A DNA stretch of 12,038 nucleotides from Oligoflexia bacterium (GTDB lineage Bacteria > Bdellovibrionota_G > JALEGL01): contig DAOLES010000002.1 in NCBI GenBank assembly GCA_035326705.1, positions 171,760 to 183,797 on the forward strand, read 5' to 3'. The notes below the pieces were generated by a model, which did not search any database, was not told where the DNA came from, and saw nothing but the letters and a program-made list of their open reading frames with translations. The translations under genes were made by a program, and so were the position numbers. Shown in pieces: positions 1 through 5,972 of this stretch (the stretch's first letter is position 1; each line of letters opens with the position of its first letter).

Positions 1-25
1 AAACAAAAACGACGATTTTTGTTTT
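1..25. repeat. AT-rich inverted repeat at window edge
   Basis: AAACAAAAA (1-9) is the exact reverse complement of TTTTTGTTT (16-24), with a 6-nt spacer. As RNA on the plus strand it would be a weak A/U stem ending in U-rich sequence, so it could be the tail of an intrinsic terminator for a gene left of the window. The upstream gene is not visible and the stem has almost no G/C pairs, so this is tentative. Confidence 0.25.
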
Positions 26-27
26 AG

Positions 28-47
28 AAGGGGGCGTGAGCCCCCTT
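28..47. other. GC-rich hairpin with GTGA loop
   Basis: AAGGGGGC (28-35) pairs perfectly with GCCCCCTT (40-47) around a 4-nt GTGA loop, which is a GNRA-type tetraloop as RNA. It stands out in AT-rich surroundings. Neither strand has a T tract directly after the stem, so it is not a classical intrinsic terminator. It may be a structured 3' end or processing signal of an off-window transcript, or act with the neighbouring hairpins. Confidence 0.4.
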
Positions 48-52
48 GAAGG

Positions 53-91
53 AAAAAATAAATCTCAAAAGTAAGGCCGTACCTTTTGAGA
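53..91 (-). terminator. Intrinsic terminator of ruvX/yqgF
   Basis: TCTCAAAAG (63-71) pairs with CTTTTGAGA (83-91). GTA and TAC inside can extend the stem with one bulged base, leaving a loop of about six bases. Reading the minus strand, the stem is followed directly by TTTATTTTTT (62 down to 53). It starts 2 nt after the ruvX stop codon, so it is the natural end of that minus-strand transcript. Confidence 0.75.
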
Positions 92-93
92 CT

Positions 94-504
94 TTATTGT
101 TGTGAATCTAGATAGCTTTGCAGCAAGATGGTGGCGGCCATACTGTCAATGCTGGTTTTGCGTTTTTTTCTTTTAACGTCAGCGCTAATCATAAATTTTT
201 CGGCTTGGGCACTGGTCAAGCGTTCATCCCAGGTTTGCATGTTAAGGCCCGTTTTTTTTTGTAAATTATGCATAAAACGTTCAATTTCTTCTTGCATGTG
301 ACTTGCTTCACCACTCAAGCGTTTTGGAATGCCAAACAATAACAGTTGGATATTTTCTTGTTCTGCTAGCTTTAAAATATTTTCAAATGCTTTTGAGTTG
401 TTATCAATAAAATCTCTAGGATGCGCACACATGCCCAATGCATCACTGATGGCAATGCCAATACGTTTGGTACCATAATCTAAAGCCATAATCTTTTTTT
501 GCAT
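94..504 (-). CDS. ruvX: RuvX/YqgF family pre-16S rRNA nuclease (Holliday-junction resolvase-like)
   Basis: The 136-aa protein matches the usual size of the YqgF/RuvX family (138 aa in E. coli). It has the RNase H-like fold signatures: DYGTKRIGIAISD near the N-terminus (D9 as first acidic residue), a central GIPKRLSG loop (58-65), WDERLTSAQAE (92-102, E94 acidic) and a C-terminal KRKKRK...IDSMAATILLQSYLD block with D120 as third acidic residue. Family members process the 5' end of 16S rRNA and have been linked to Holliday-junction cleavage; which activity dominates here cannot be told from sequence. The ATG at 502-504 has only a weak purine-rich upstream site (AAGAAAAATCAAG). An intrinsic terminator lies directly downstream. 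The gene follows the large lipoprotein gene on the same strand after about 96 bp, which holds a possible terminator, so it may be transcribed alone. Confidence 0.93.
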   Translation of the reverse strand: MQKKIMALDYGTKRIGIAISDALGMCAHPRDFIDNNSKAFENILKLAEQENIQLLLFGIPKRLSGEASHMQEEIERFMHNLQKKTGLNMQTWDERLTSAQAEKFMISADVKRKKRKTSIDSMAATILLQSYLDSQQ

Positions 505-532
505 CTTGATTTTTCTTATGTGTTAAGCTGAC

Positions 533-565
533 AAAAAAAGCAAGTTTATGAGATTACGTTGCTTT
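533..565 (-). terminator. Candidate terminator of the large lipoprotein gene
   Basis: On the minus strand AAAGCAA (565-559) can pair with TTGCTTT (543-537), followed by four more Ts (536-533). The loop is long (15 nt) and the stem only 7 bp, so it is a weak terminator. A second small hairpin, GGGTAG (569-574) with CTACCC (585-590), sits between it and the lipoprotein stop codon but has no T tract. The placement, 35 bp past the 601 stop and upstream of ruvX, suits ending the lipoprotein transcript. Confidence 0.35.
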
Positions 566-600
566 ATAGGGTAGGGTTTTAAGGCTACCCATTTATTTAT

Positions 601-2334
601 TTATTCATTGCCACTGTTGTTATTGTAGTTACGAAAATCACTGTCAATCATAGGCTTAATGGCTAATCTATGACCCGCACAACGGGTAAAAACTTCTGCT
701 TCAATTGAAGGCTGGTTGGGTAAGCCATCGTACACCGGTAAAATCAGCACACTACCTCTTTGGGCTTGGTTAACTGCCATAAATTCACCATTTCTGATAT
801 AGGTACCATCTTTTTGTAAAGTTCCAGGGGCCATGGCCATATCTGAAGCGCGTGAATTTGCACTGAATTGCAATTCTTTTTTACCATTGTTGGTTGCAAA
901 AATGTTATCCAAACTGTAGGCAGTAATGGTTCCATCATTTTGTAAAGCGATAATGGCTCTATCTTGTGCTGTGGCCACTTTTTTGAAACTCCAGTCAGCA
1001 TTGGTCATATCAACAGCATTGCGTTTTTCACTTTGTAATGTAACGTGTACAAAACCATTTCTTCCGGTGCCAGTAATAGATGCGTCAACAATATTTTCAA
1101 GAGTAGAATCTTTACCCAACAAAGCAGGAACTTCTGGCATAATCATAACACCATAAGTGGGTGTAACAGAAAACCAGCCCAATTGTGAAAACCAGTTATC
1201 AATTGGCGCTTGTTCTTGAGCAACGGTGTTTCTTAACCAACAACCATCAGGGGTAACAATGTTTAAGTCATCAATACGATCTTCAACGGCAGGTTCAGGC
1301 ATTTCGTTGGTCAAGTATAAAATTTTACAGAGTGCAGTGGCACCTCTGCCTTGACCTTGCTGAAAACCAACGGCCAACAAATCACCGTACATGTTTAATG
1401 AAGTAATTTTAGTACCCGCCATATGGTTAGAAAAATCTAAGGTTCTGGTAATAGGCGCTAAAGGTCTTCCAGTTGCAGCATCTTCTTTATTAATTCTATA
1501 GCCAATTTTTGGAATGCCCGTGAATGAAGCAAAAACATATTCTCTTCGTTCTAAACGGTTACCTTTTTGTACATGCAATACGTTGGTGGTCACCAAGTTC
1601 ATGGGTTGTTCTGCTCCAACAAAACGAACTTCACGTTTGTTGTAAGAAAAATCTAAGGCACCACTGTTGCTATCAAAGGGAATGCCATACAAGCCTCTTT
1701 GTTGAGTAACCCATAATTTAAAAGGGCTGACCGCAATGTTTGATGCTACTTTTTCATCAGAGCTAAAATTTAAGCCGCTCAGGGTTTGACCAGCATTGCC
1801 TGAAATTCTTTGACCATTGATAATGGTATTACCATTGTTTAAAACGTGACCATAACTGTTACTTTGAAAGCTGTCATCCACAGCAATTAAAGAAATTCTG
1901 CCAACACTTGTCCCGGTGTTGACTTCCCATGGACGAGATCCACTCCCTGTAGACTCAGTCACTTCCCAAGGGTTGTTTTGTTGTTCTTGCACTGGAATAT
2001 TGCATTGATTTTCTGGACTTAAAACATAAACAAAATGTTTGTTACCTCTCCACTCTACACCGTAAGCGCTGCCACCAGATAGAGAAGAAGACGTATTATT
2101 TTCAATGGCATTGGCCGCAGCATAGCGTTGTTGCGGAGGATTAATGTCTCCCCTTTGCGTAAGGTTACATGAGCTCATCAAAAGAGCTGTTGATAACGAT
2201 AAACTGTAAGCTAAATTACGCATAACCAACTTTGCTTTTAACACGTTGCGTTTATTTTCACAAGGGTTAAAATTCAAGTTACTAGCTTTAAAAGAAGTAT
2301 GTGTCTCTGTAATTTTCCTACGCTTTTTTTCCAT
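601..2334 (-). CDS. Large putative lipoprotein, family not recognised (possible beta-propeller)
   Basis: 577 aa from the ATG at 2332-2334. This start is chosen because GAGG (2341-2344) lies six bases upstream. An ATG at 2374-2376 adds 14 residues but would sit almost at the predicted transcription start, and an internal ATG at 2221-2223 has no clear ribosome site. A lipoprotein signal core (MRNLAYSLSLSTALLMSSC, residues 38-56) puts the acylated Cys at 56, so about 37 residues, many basic or polar, precede the hydrophobic stretch; starting at 2223 would give a conventional signal peptide. After the Cys comes an Asn/Gln/Ser-rich linker. A 13-residue-period repeat with PWEV occurs at 122-125 and 135-138. 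The rest is rich in short beta-like segments such as LWVTQQRGLYGIPFD and IIALQNDGTITAYSLDNI, suggesting a propeller-like cell-surface or periplasmic domain. No catalytic motif is visible. I do not recognise the family. Confidence 0.75.
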   Translation of the reverse strand: MEKKRRKITETHTSFKASNLNFNPCENKRNVLKAKLVMRNLAYSLSLSTALLMSSCNLTQRGDINPPQQRYAAANAIENNTSSSLSGGSAYGVEWRGNKHFVYVLSPENQCNIPVQEQQNNPWEVTESTGSGSRPWEVNTGTSVGRISLIAVDDSFQSNSYGHVLNNGNTIINGQRISGNAGQTLSGLNFSSDEKVASNIAVSPFKLWVTQQRGLYGIPFDSNSGALDFSYNKREVRFVGAEQPMNLVTTNVLHVQKGNRLERREYVFASFTGIPKIGYRINKEDAATGRPLAPITRTLDFSNHMAGTKITSLNMYGDLLAVGFQQGQGRGATALCKILYLTNEMPEPAVEDRIDDLNIVTPDGCWLRNTVAQEQAPIDNWFSQLGWFSVTPTYGVMIMPEVPALLGKDSTLENIVDASITGTGRNGFVHVTLQSEKRNAVDMTNADWSFKKVATAQDRAIIALQNDGTITAYSLDNIFATNNGKKELQFSANSRASDMAMAPGTLQKDGTYIRNGEFMAVNQAQRGSVLILPVYDGLPNQPSIEAEVFTRCAGHRLAIKPMIDSDFRNYNNNSGNE

Positions 2335-2340
2335 ATCAGA

Positions 2341-2344
2341 CCTC
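2341..2344 (-). promoter_or_regulatory. Ribosome binding site deciding the lipoprotein start
   Basis: On the minus strand GAGG is followed by TCTGAT and then ATG at 2334, an ideal 6-nt spacing. It favours this start over the in-frame ATGs at 2376 and 2223. Confidence 0.6.
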
Positions 2345-2378
2345 AAAATATTTTTGTCTGTAGATAAGTAATACAAAG

Positions 2379-2408
2379 ATTATGCCAAAACAAATTAAAT
2401 AAAATCAG
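2379..2408 (-). promoter_or_regulatory. Candidate sigma-70-type promoter of the large lipoprotein gene
   Basis: On the minus strand TGGCATAAT (2387-2379) looks like an extended -10 (TGnTATAAT with one mismatch). A poor -35, CTGATT (2408-2403), lies 18 nt upstream. Transcription would start near 2372, giving a leader of about 38 nt to the ATG at 2334. This supports that start and argues against the ATG at 2376. Confidence 0.35.
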
Positions 2409-2440
2409 ATACTTGTATTTAATTTATCATGCGAAAAAAC

Positions 2441-2477
2441 ACAACTTTGGGGCAAAGTTGTCTCATAAGGGGTGAGA
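2441..2477. other. Two abutting hairpins in the divergent intergenic region
   Basis: ACAACTTTG (2441-2449) and CAAAGTTGT (2453-2461) form a perfect 9-bp stem around GGG. TCTCA (2461-2465) and TGAGA (2473-2477) form a second 5-bp stem that shares base 2461. On the minus strand the first stem is followed by GTTTTTTCG, which makes it look like an intrinsic terminator for leftward transcription. Yet no leftward gene lies to its right, since pgpA is on the plus strand. It may therefore insulate the lipoprotein promoter from antisense transcription, serve as a structured 5' leader of pgpA, or be a protein-binding palindrome. Confidence 0.6.
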
Positions 2478-2513
2478 AGTGTTTTGATATCGACAGTCTC
2501 TAAAAAATGCAGT

Positions 2514-2518
2514 AGGGA
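2514..2518 (+). promoter_or_regulatory. Ribosome binding site deciding the pgpA start
   Basis: AGGGA lies seven bases before the ATG at 2526. The longer in-frame GTG start at 2472 falls inside the second hairpin and lacks a properly spaced site, so 2526 is preferred. Confidence 0.6.
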
Positions 2519-2525
2519 TGGCTTT

Positions 2526-3047
2526 ATGTTGAAACAAAGTTTTAACTTCCATTTTTACCAAAAAGGACTGCCAGTTAAACAGCGCGTTTTGGCAATGTTT
2601 TTGACTTTATTGGGTTCAGGTTTGTCAGCAAAAGCTCCAGGTACAATAGGTTCTTTATTTGCCTTAGGTTTATGGTATCTGTCTGGTCTACATACGGTTA
2701 GCCTTGTTTTACAGGTTTTTTCTGCTTTATTCATGTTGGCTATTGGTTATTTAGCCTGCTTGATTTATGAAAAACAATCACAAGAAAAAAATAAAGACAA
2801 TCAATGTATTGTTATTGATGAAGCTGCCGGGATGTGGATTGCATTAATTGCGATGCCAGAAAAATGGTGGGTATACATACTTGTATTCGTGTTGTTTAGA
2901 GTGTTTGATATTGTTAAATTATTTCCCTGTGATTATTTTGATAGAAATATGAAAAATGCTGCTGGTATTATGTTAGATGATGTTGTTGCAGGAATCTATG
3001 CCAATACCAGCGCTTACATTTTGATTTCATTTCTCAAATGGATGTAA
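2526..3047 (+). CDS. pgpA: Phosphatidylglycerophosphatase A
   Basis: The 173-aa inner-membrane protein matches the PgpA family in length and motifs: GSGLSAKAPGTIGSL (about 30-44), VIDEAAGMWI (about 96-105), FRVFDIVKLFP (about 123-133) and GIMLDDVVAGIYA near the C-terminus. The conserved acidic residues of the DE and DD motifs are the expected metal-binding or catalytic positions. Several hydrophobic stretches (about 36-55, 58-78, 100-125 and the C-terminal helix) fit an integral membrane enzyme. PgpA dephosphorylates phosphatidylglycerol phosphate to phosphatidylglycerol, the last step before PG and cardiolipin. Start chosen at ATG 2526 behind AGGGA. It is the first gene of a tight group: a small ORF begins 4 nt after its stop, followed by cinA with a 1-nt overlap. 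pgpA next to cinA is, as I recall, a common pairing in other proteobacteria. Confidence 0.92.
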   Translation: MLKQSFNFHFYQKGLPVKQRVLAMFLTLLGSGLSAKAPGTIGSLFALGLWYLSGLHTVSLVLQVFSALFMLAIGYLACLIYEKQSQEKNKDNQCIVIDEAAGMWIALIAMPEKWWVYILVFVLFRVFDIVKLFPCDYFDRNMKNAAGIMLDDVVAGIYANTSAYILISFLKWM

Positions 3048-3051
3048 AGCA

Positions 3052-3243
3052 ATGAATAGAAAGGAAAAAAAGATTTATTCTGAATTTCCCCTGGGTGGAG
3101 GCCGAGATGCGCTTTGCATAAATTATACTAGATTATTGCAAGACAAGAGCCTTGCTCTTCACGAGTATAGCTTTATGAATTTGATGATGAGAAAAGTGGA
3201 GAAAAAACTTTATACCTCTTCTATTGGCAAAGGAGTGAATTGA
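3052..3243 (+). CDS. Hypothetical small protein between pgpA and cinA
   Basis: An open frame of 63 codons starts 4 nt after the pgpA stop and ends in TGATG, where its TGA overlaps the cinA ATG by one base. That neat packing is the main argument that it is translated, perhaps coupling pgpA and cinA translation. Upstream there is only a weak site, GGA nine bases before the ATG. The product is basic (many Lys/Arg), has no signal peptide, membrane segment or Cys-based metal motif, and I recognise no family. A small hairpin, AAGAGC (3145-3150) with GCTCTT (3154-3159), lies inside it. It could instead be a non-coding spacer that happens to be open. Confidence 0.4.
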   Translation: MNRKEKKIYSEFPLGGGRDALCINYTRLLQDKSLALHEYSFMNLMMRKVEKKLYTSSIGKGVN

Positions 3244-3245
3244 TG
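3229..3245 (+). promoter_or_regulatory. Strong ribosome site and stop/start overlap at cinA
   Basis: AAAGGAG (3229-3235) lies seven bases before the ATG at 3243. The TGA of the preceding small ORF (3241-3243) shares its last base with this ATG, giving TGATG. The pattern is typical of translational coupling and favours the ATG over the TTG directly upstream (3240-3242). Confidence 0.65.
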
Positions 3246-4598
3246 AAGACCGTGTCTTGGTCAAAGAAGAGGGGAGAGATTCCCGCTTCTATAAAAACGG
3301 TAGAAATTATTGTTATTGGCAATGAACTTTTAGAAGGTAGGAATATAGACAGCAACAGTGCCTGGTTAGGCAGACAGCTCAATGCACTAGGCTATGAAGT
3401 TGTTCATAAGCAAACCGTGTCTGATAATATGGATGCAATTGTTTCAGCATTACACTTGGCGTTCCAAAGGGCAAACTATGTTTTAACTTCAGGCGGATTA
3501 GGTCCCACTTCAGACGACTTGACCTTTGCGGCTGTTGCTAAAAGTCTTGAGCTTGATTTGCTGTACAATAAAGCAGTAGAGGATGCTATTAAACAAAGAT
3601 TTATACAGCTTGGTAGGCCATATGCCCCTGCCAATAAGCAACAAGCCATGCTGCCCCAAGGAGCCAAAGTATTAAGCAATGCACTTGGAACGGCCCCAGG
3701 TATTCAATTTGAATACAGACATCATGATATGCAGGGTCATGGCTTTTGTTTGCCGGGAGTACCCAAAGAGATGCAAGCTATATTCTTGCAACATATTGTC
3801 CCACAGTTAGAACAAGCAGGGCTGGGTCAAGGTAAACCAAGACAGGAAAAAATTTTTACGCTTAGTGGGGTATCTGAATCTGCATTTACCTATAAAGTTG
3901 ATGCTTTATTTGAACAGGATAATCTGCACTCAAAAGTTATTAATATTGCATACACAGCATCCTACCCCAAACTGGATGTTACTTTAAGTGCATACCTTGG
4001 TAGAGAAAGTTTTAAGCAAGATATTGTACAACGGTTTTTGAATGAATTTGGCTCTTATATTGTTGCGGAAGATGGCAAAGGTATAGAAGATGAGTTAGTG
4101 GATATCTTTAAACACAATAACCTCAAACTTTCATTTGCTGAGTCATGTACTGGAGGCTTATTAACTGCAACCTTGCTTAATGCTGCTGGAGCATCGGCAG
4201 TTTTAGAAGAGTCTTTGATTTGTTATAGCAATGACTGCAAAAATAAAAAATTAAATGTTTCTAAATCAGTTTTAGAGGAGTATGGAGCGGTATCAAATCA
4301 ATGCGCGATAGCCATGGCCAAAGGCCAAATTCAAAATAGCCAATCCGATATTGCTGTGGCTGTTACTGGTATTGCAGGTCCAGGAGGTGGAACAGAAGAA
4401 AAACCAGTGGGCCTGGTCTATATTGCTTTAATGGTGTCAGAAAATGTGAAGAAAAAATTTGGTATTGATTTTGAAGATACACATTGGGTGCGTGAATTTA
4501 AATTTAAAGGTGATAGGCAAAAAAATAGACAAGGAGCAGTAATGGAAGCCTTAAAATTGGCAAAAGAGCTTGCTAACTATCTAAAATTAAAGCCTTAA
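3243..4598 (+). CDS. cinA: CinA family protein: MoaB-like domain plus NMN deamidase (PncC) domain
   Basis: 451 aa in the usual two-domain CinA arrangement. The N-terminal MoaB/MogA-like domain (about 18-185) shows IGNELLEGRNIDSNSAWL (25-42), SGGLGPTSDDLT (83-94) and GFCLPGVPKEMQ (about 166-177); in the family it carries ADP-ribose pyrophosphatase or COG1058 activity. The C-terminal domain (about 285-451) contains FAESCTGG (298-305), with S301 as expected catalytic serine of nicotinamide-mononucleotide deamidase, and AVTGIAGPGGGTEEKPVG. The enzyme returns NMN from NAD-consuming reactions, such as DNA ligase, to the NAD pool. Start chosen at ATG 3243 behind AAAGGAG. It probably shares a transcript with pgpA. 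recA begins 166 nt downstream, an arrangement that recalls the cinA-recA linkage of other bacteria, where the name comes from competence or damage induction. No terminator is evident after it, so read-through into recA is possible. Confidence 0.94.
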   Translation: MKTVSWSKKRGEIPASIKTVEIIVIGNELLEGRNIDSNSAWLGRQLNALGYEVVHKQTVSDNMDAIVSALHLAFQRANYVLTSGGLGPTSDDLTFAAVAKSLELDLLYNKAVEDAIKQRFIQLGRPYAPANKQQAMLPQGAKVLSNALGTAPGIQFEYRHHDMQGHGFCLPGVPKEMQAIFLQHIVPQLEQAGLGQGKPRQEKIFTLSGVSESAFTYKVDALFEQDNLHSKVINIAYTASYPKLDVTLSAYLGRESFKQDIVQRFLNEFGSYIVAEDGKGIEDELVDIFKHNNLKLSFAESCTGGLLTATLLNAAGASAVLEESLICYSNDCKNKKLNVSKSVLEEYGAVSNQCAIAMAKGQIQNSQSDIAVAVTGIAGPGGGTEEKPVGLVYIALMVSENVKKKFGIDFEDTHWVREFKFKGDRQKNRQGAVMEALKLAKELANYLKLKP

Positions 4599-4637
4599 AA
4601 AAATAAACGTACAATGTGTTGCGTAAAATCTAAAAAT

Positions 4638-4668
4638 TTGATTATAGTTACAGATATCAAAATATATT
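4638..4668 (+). promoter_or_regulatory. Candidate recA promoter
   Basis: TTGATT (4638-4643) and TATATT (4663-4668) resemble -35 and -10 boxes but are 19 nt apart, slightly long. Transcription would start about 90 nt before the recA ATG. The 166-nt region 4599-4764 contains neither an E. coli-type CTG-N10-CAG operator nor the TTAC-N3-GTAA box reported for Bdellovibrio LexA. Confidence 0.3.
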
Positions 4669-4764
4669 AGGTCATTAAGCCAAAAACTGTGTGAAAAAGC
4701 TTCGCCTAGAGCCTAAAATCAGTTATGGATTGTTGATAAAACTGTTGAGAAGGAGAGTCAGAGT

Positions 4765-5868
4765 ATGTCATTAGAAGCCAATAAAACCAAAGCCATTGAC
4801 TTGGCTTTAGCCACCATTGAAAAACAATTTGGAAAAGGGTCCATCATGCGTCTTGGTGAGCGAGATGCAGTGGTTAAGGCTCCGGCTATTTCTACTGGTT
4901 CTCCAAGCTTAGATATTGCTTTAGGCATTGGTGGTATTCCCAAAGGTAGAATTGTTGAAATTTATGGTCCAGAATCCAGTGGTAAAACAACCTTAACTTT
5001 GCACATGTTGGCCAATTGTCAAAAAGCTGGGGGTGTAGCAGCATTTATTGATGCTGAACATGCACTGGATGTGACCTATGCAGAAAAATTAGGGGTCAAT
5101 ACAGCAGACTTATTATTGTCTCAACCCGATGCGGGTGAACAAGCCTTAGAAATCACTGAAACCTTAGTACGTTCTGGTGCTGTTGATTTAATAATTGTGG
5201 ACTCAGTTGCAGCCCTAACACCCAGAGCTGAATTAGAAGGCAATATGGGTGACTCGCATATGGGTTTACAAGCGCGTCTTATGTCACAAGCTTTAAGAAA
5301 ACTGACTGCAGCTATTGCCAAATCAAATACAACAGTGGTGTTTATTAACCAAATTCGGATGAAAATAGGTGTTATGTTTGGTAGTCCAGAAACAACAACC
5401 GGAGGTAATGCGCTTAAGTTTTATTCTTCTGTGCGCTTGGATATTCGCCGCATTGGTGCCATTAAAAATGGTGATGAAGTTATTGGTAATAAAACTCAAG
5501 TGAAAGTGGTTAAAAATAAAATGGCATCACCGTTTAAAAAAGTTGAGTTTGATATCATGTATGGTGAAGGTATCTCGTATGTAGGAGATATTTTAGATCT
5601 TGCTTTGGCTCAAGACTTGGTTGAAAAAAGTGGAACATGGTTCTCTTTTAACGGAGATAGAATGGGTCAAGGTCGGGAAAATGCTAAGCAGTATTTAAGA
5701 GAGAATCCAGATGCATTGGAAAACTTAGAAAAGCAAGTGTATGAGGCGGCTGGTTTGGATGCGCCTAAACGAATTAAAACTGCAGAAAAAAAAGCTGCTA
5801 CCAAAAAAAGCTCAGAAGACAATAAAGAAATAGTAGGAGAAACAACCAAAGATACTGAAGCAAAGTAG
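4765..5868 (+). CDS. recA: Recombinase RecA
   Basis: 367 aa with full RecA architecture. Walker A GPESSGKTT is at 68-76, catalytic E98 lies in FIDAEHALD, and Walker B LIIVDS ends with D146. DNA-binding loop L1 spans about 157-167 (LEGNMGDSHMG). NQIRMKIGVMFG (195-206) leads into L2, whose GSPETTTGG carries Ser at 207 where many alpha- and gamma-proteobacterial proteins have Asn. The C-terminal tail is Lys-rich, then acidic, as usual for this autoregulatory region. RecA forms ATP-dependent filaments on single-stranded DNA, carries out strand exchange and stimulates LexA self-cleavage. AAGGAGA (4750-4756), eight bases before ATG 4765, supports the start. The gene ends 30 nt before a strong palindromic terminator. 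It is complete, with no intein or frameshift. Confidence 0.98.
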   Translation: MSLEANKTKAIDLALATIEKQFGKGSIMRLGERDAVVKAPAISTGSPSLDIALGIGGIPKGRIVEIYGPESSGKTTLTLHMLANCQKAGGVAAFIDAEHALDVTYAEKLGVNTADLLLSQPDAGEQALEITETLVRSGAVDLIIVDSVAALTPRAELEGNMGDSHMGLQARLMSQALRKLTAAIAKSNTTVVFINQIRMKIGVMFGSPETTTGGNALKFYSSVRLDIRRIGAIKNGDEVIGNKTQVKVVKNKMASPFKKVEFDIMYGEGISYVGDILDLALAQDLVEKSGTWFSFNGDRMGQGRENAKQYLRENPDALENLEKQVYEAAGLDAPKRIKTAEKKAATKKSSEDNKEIVGETTKDTEAK

Positions 5869-5898
5869 TTTTATACTGATTTTACCTATAGATAAATT

Positions 5899-5930
5899 AA
5901 AAGCTCCGCATAATTATGCGGAGCTTTTTG
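5899..5930. terminator. Bidirectional-type terminator after recA
   Basis: 5899-5928 is a perfect 30-nt palindrome: AAAAGCTCCGCATAA is followed at once by its reverse complement. A usable hairpin has a GC-rich core (GCTCCGC/GCGGAGC) and ends in TTTTT (5925-5929). The A run at the left arm gives the same signal on the other strand. It should end the recA transcript and separate it from pilT. Confidence 0.88.
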
Positions 5931-5972
5931 GTTTTTATTGTCTACATAAGTCTTGAAGGTTATGATGGGCTT

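Noticed and set aside
28..47. GC-rich hairpin as an intrinsic terminator
   Set aside because: No T tract follows the stem on either strand; only a structural note is warranted.
744..1709. Open frames inside the large lipoprotein gene (744-1001 minus in another frame; 926-1156 and 1524-1709 plus)
   Set aside because: They lie wholly within a long coding frame, have no sensible ribosome sites and encode no recognisable protein. The same holds for short frames opposite cinA, recA, pilT and alaS.
2472..2525. Longer pgpA starting at GTG 2472
   Set aside because: The GTG lies in the second hairpin and AAGG is too close to serve it. The extra 18 residues are not PgpA-like, while ATG 2526 has AGGGA at good spacing.
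4599..4764. SOS box before recA
   Set aside because: No CTG-N10-CAG or TTAC-N3-GTAA arrangement is present; TTAC at 4648-4651 has no GTAA partner at the right distance.
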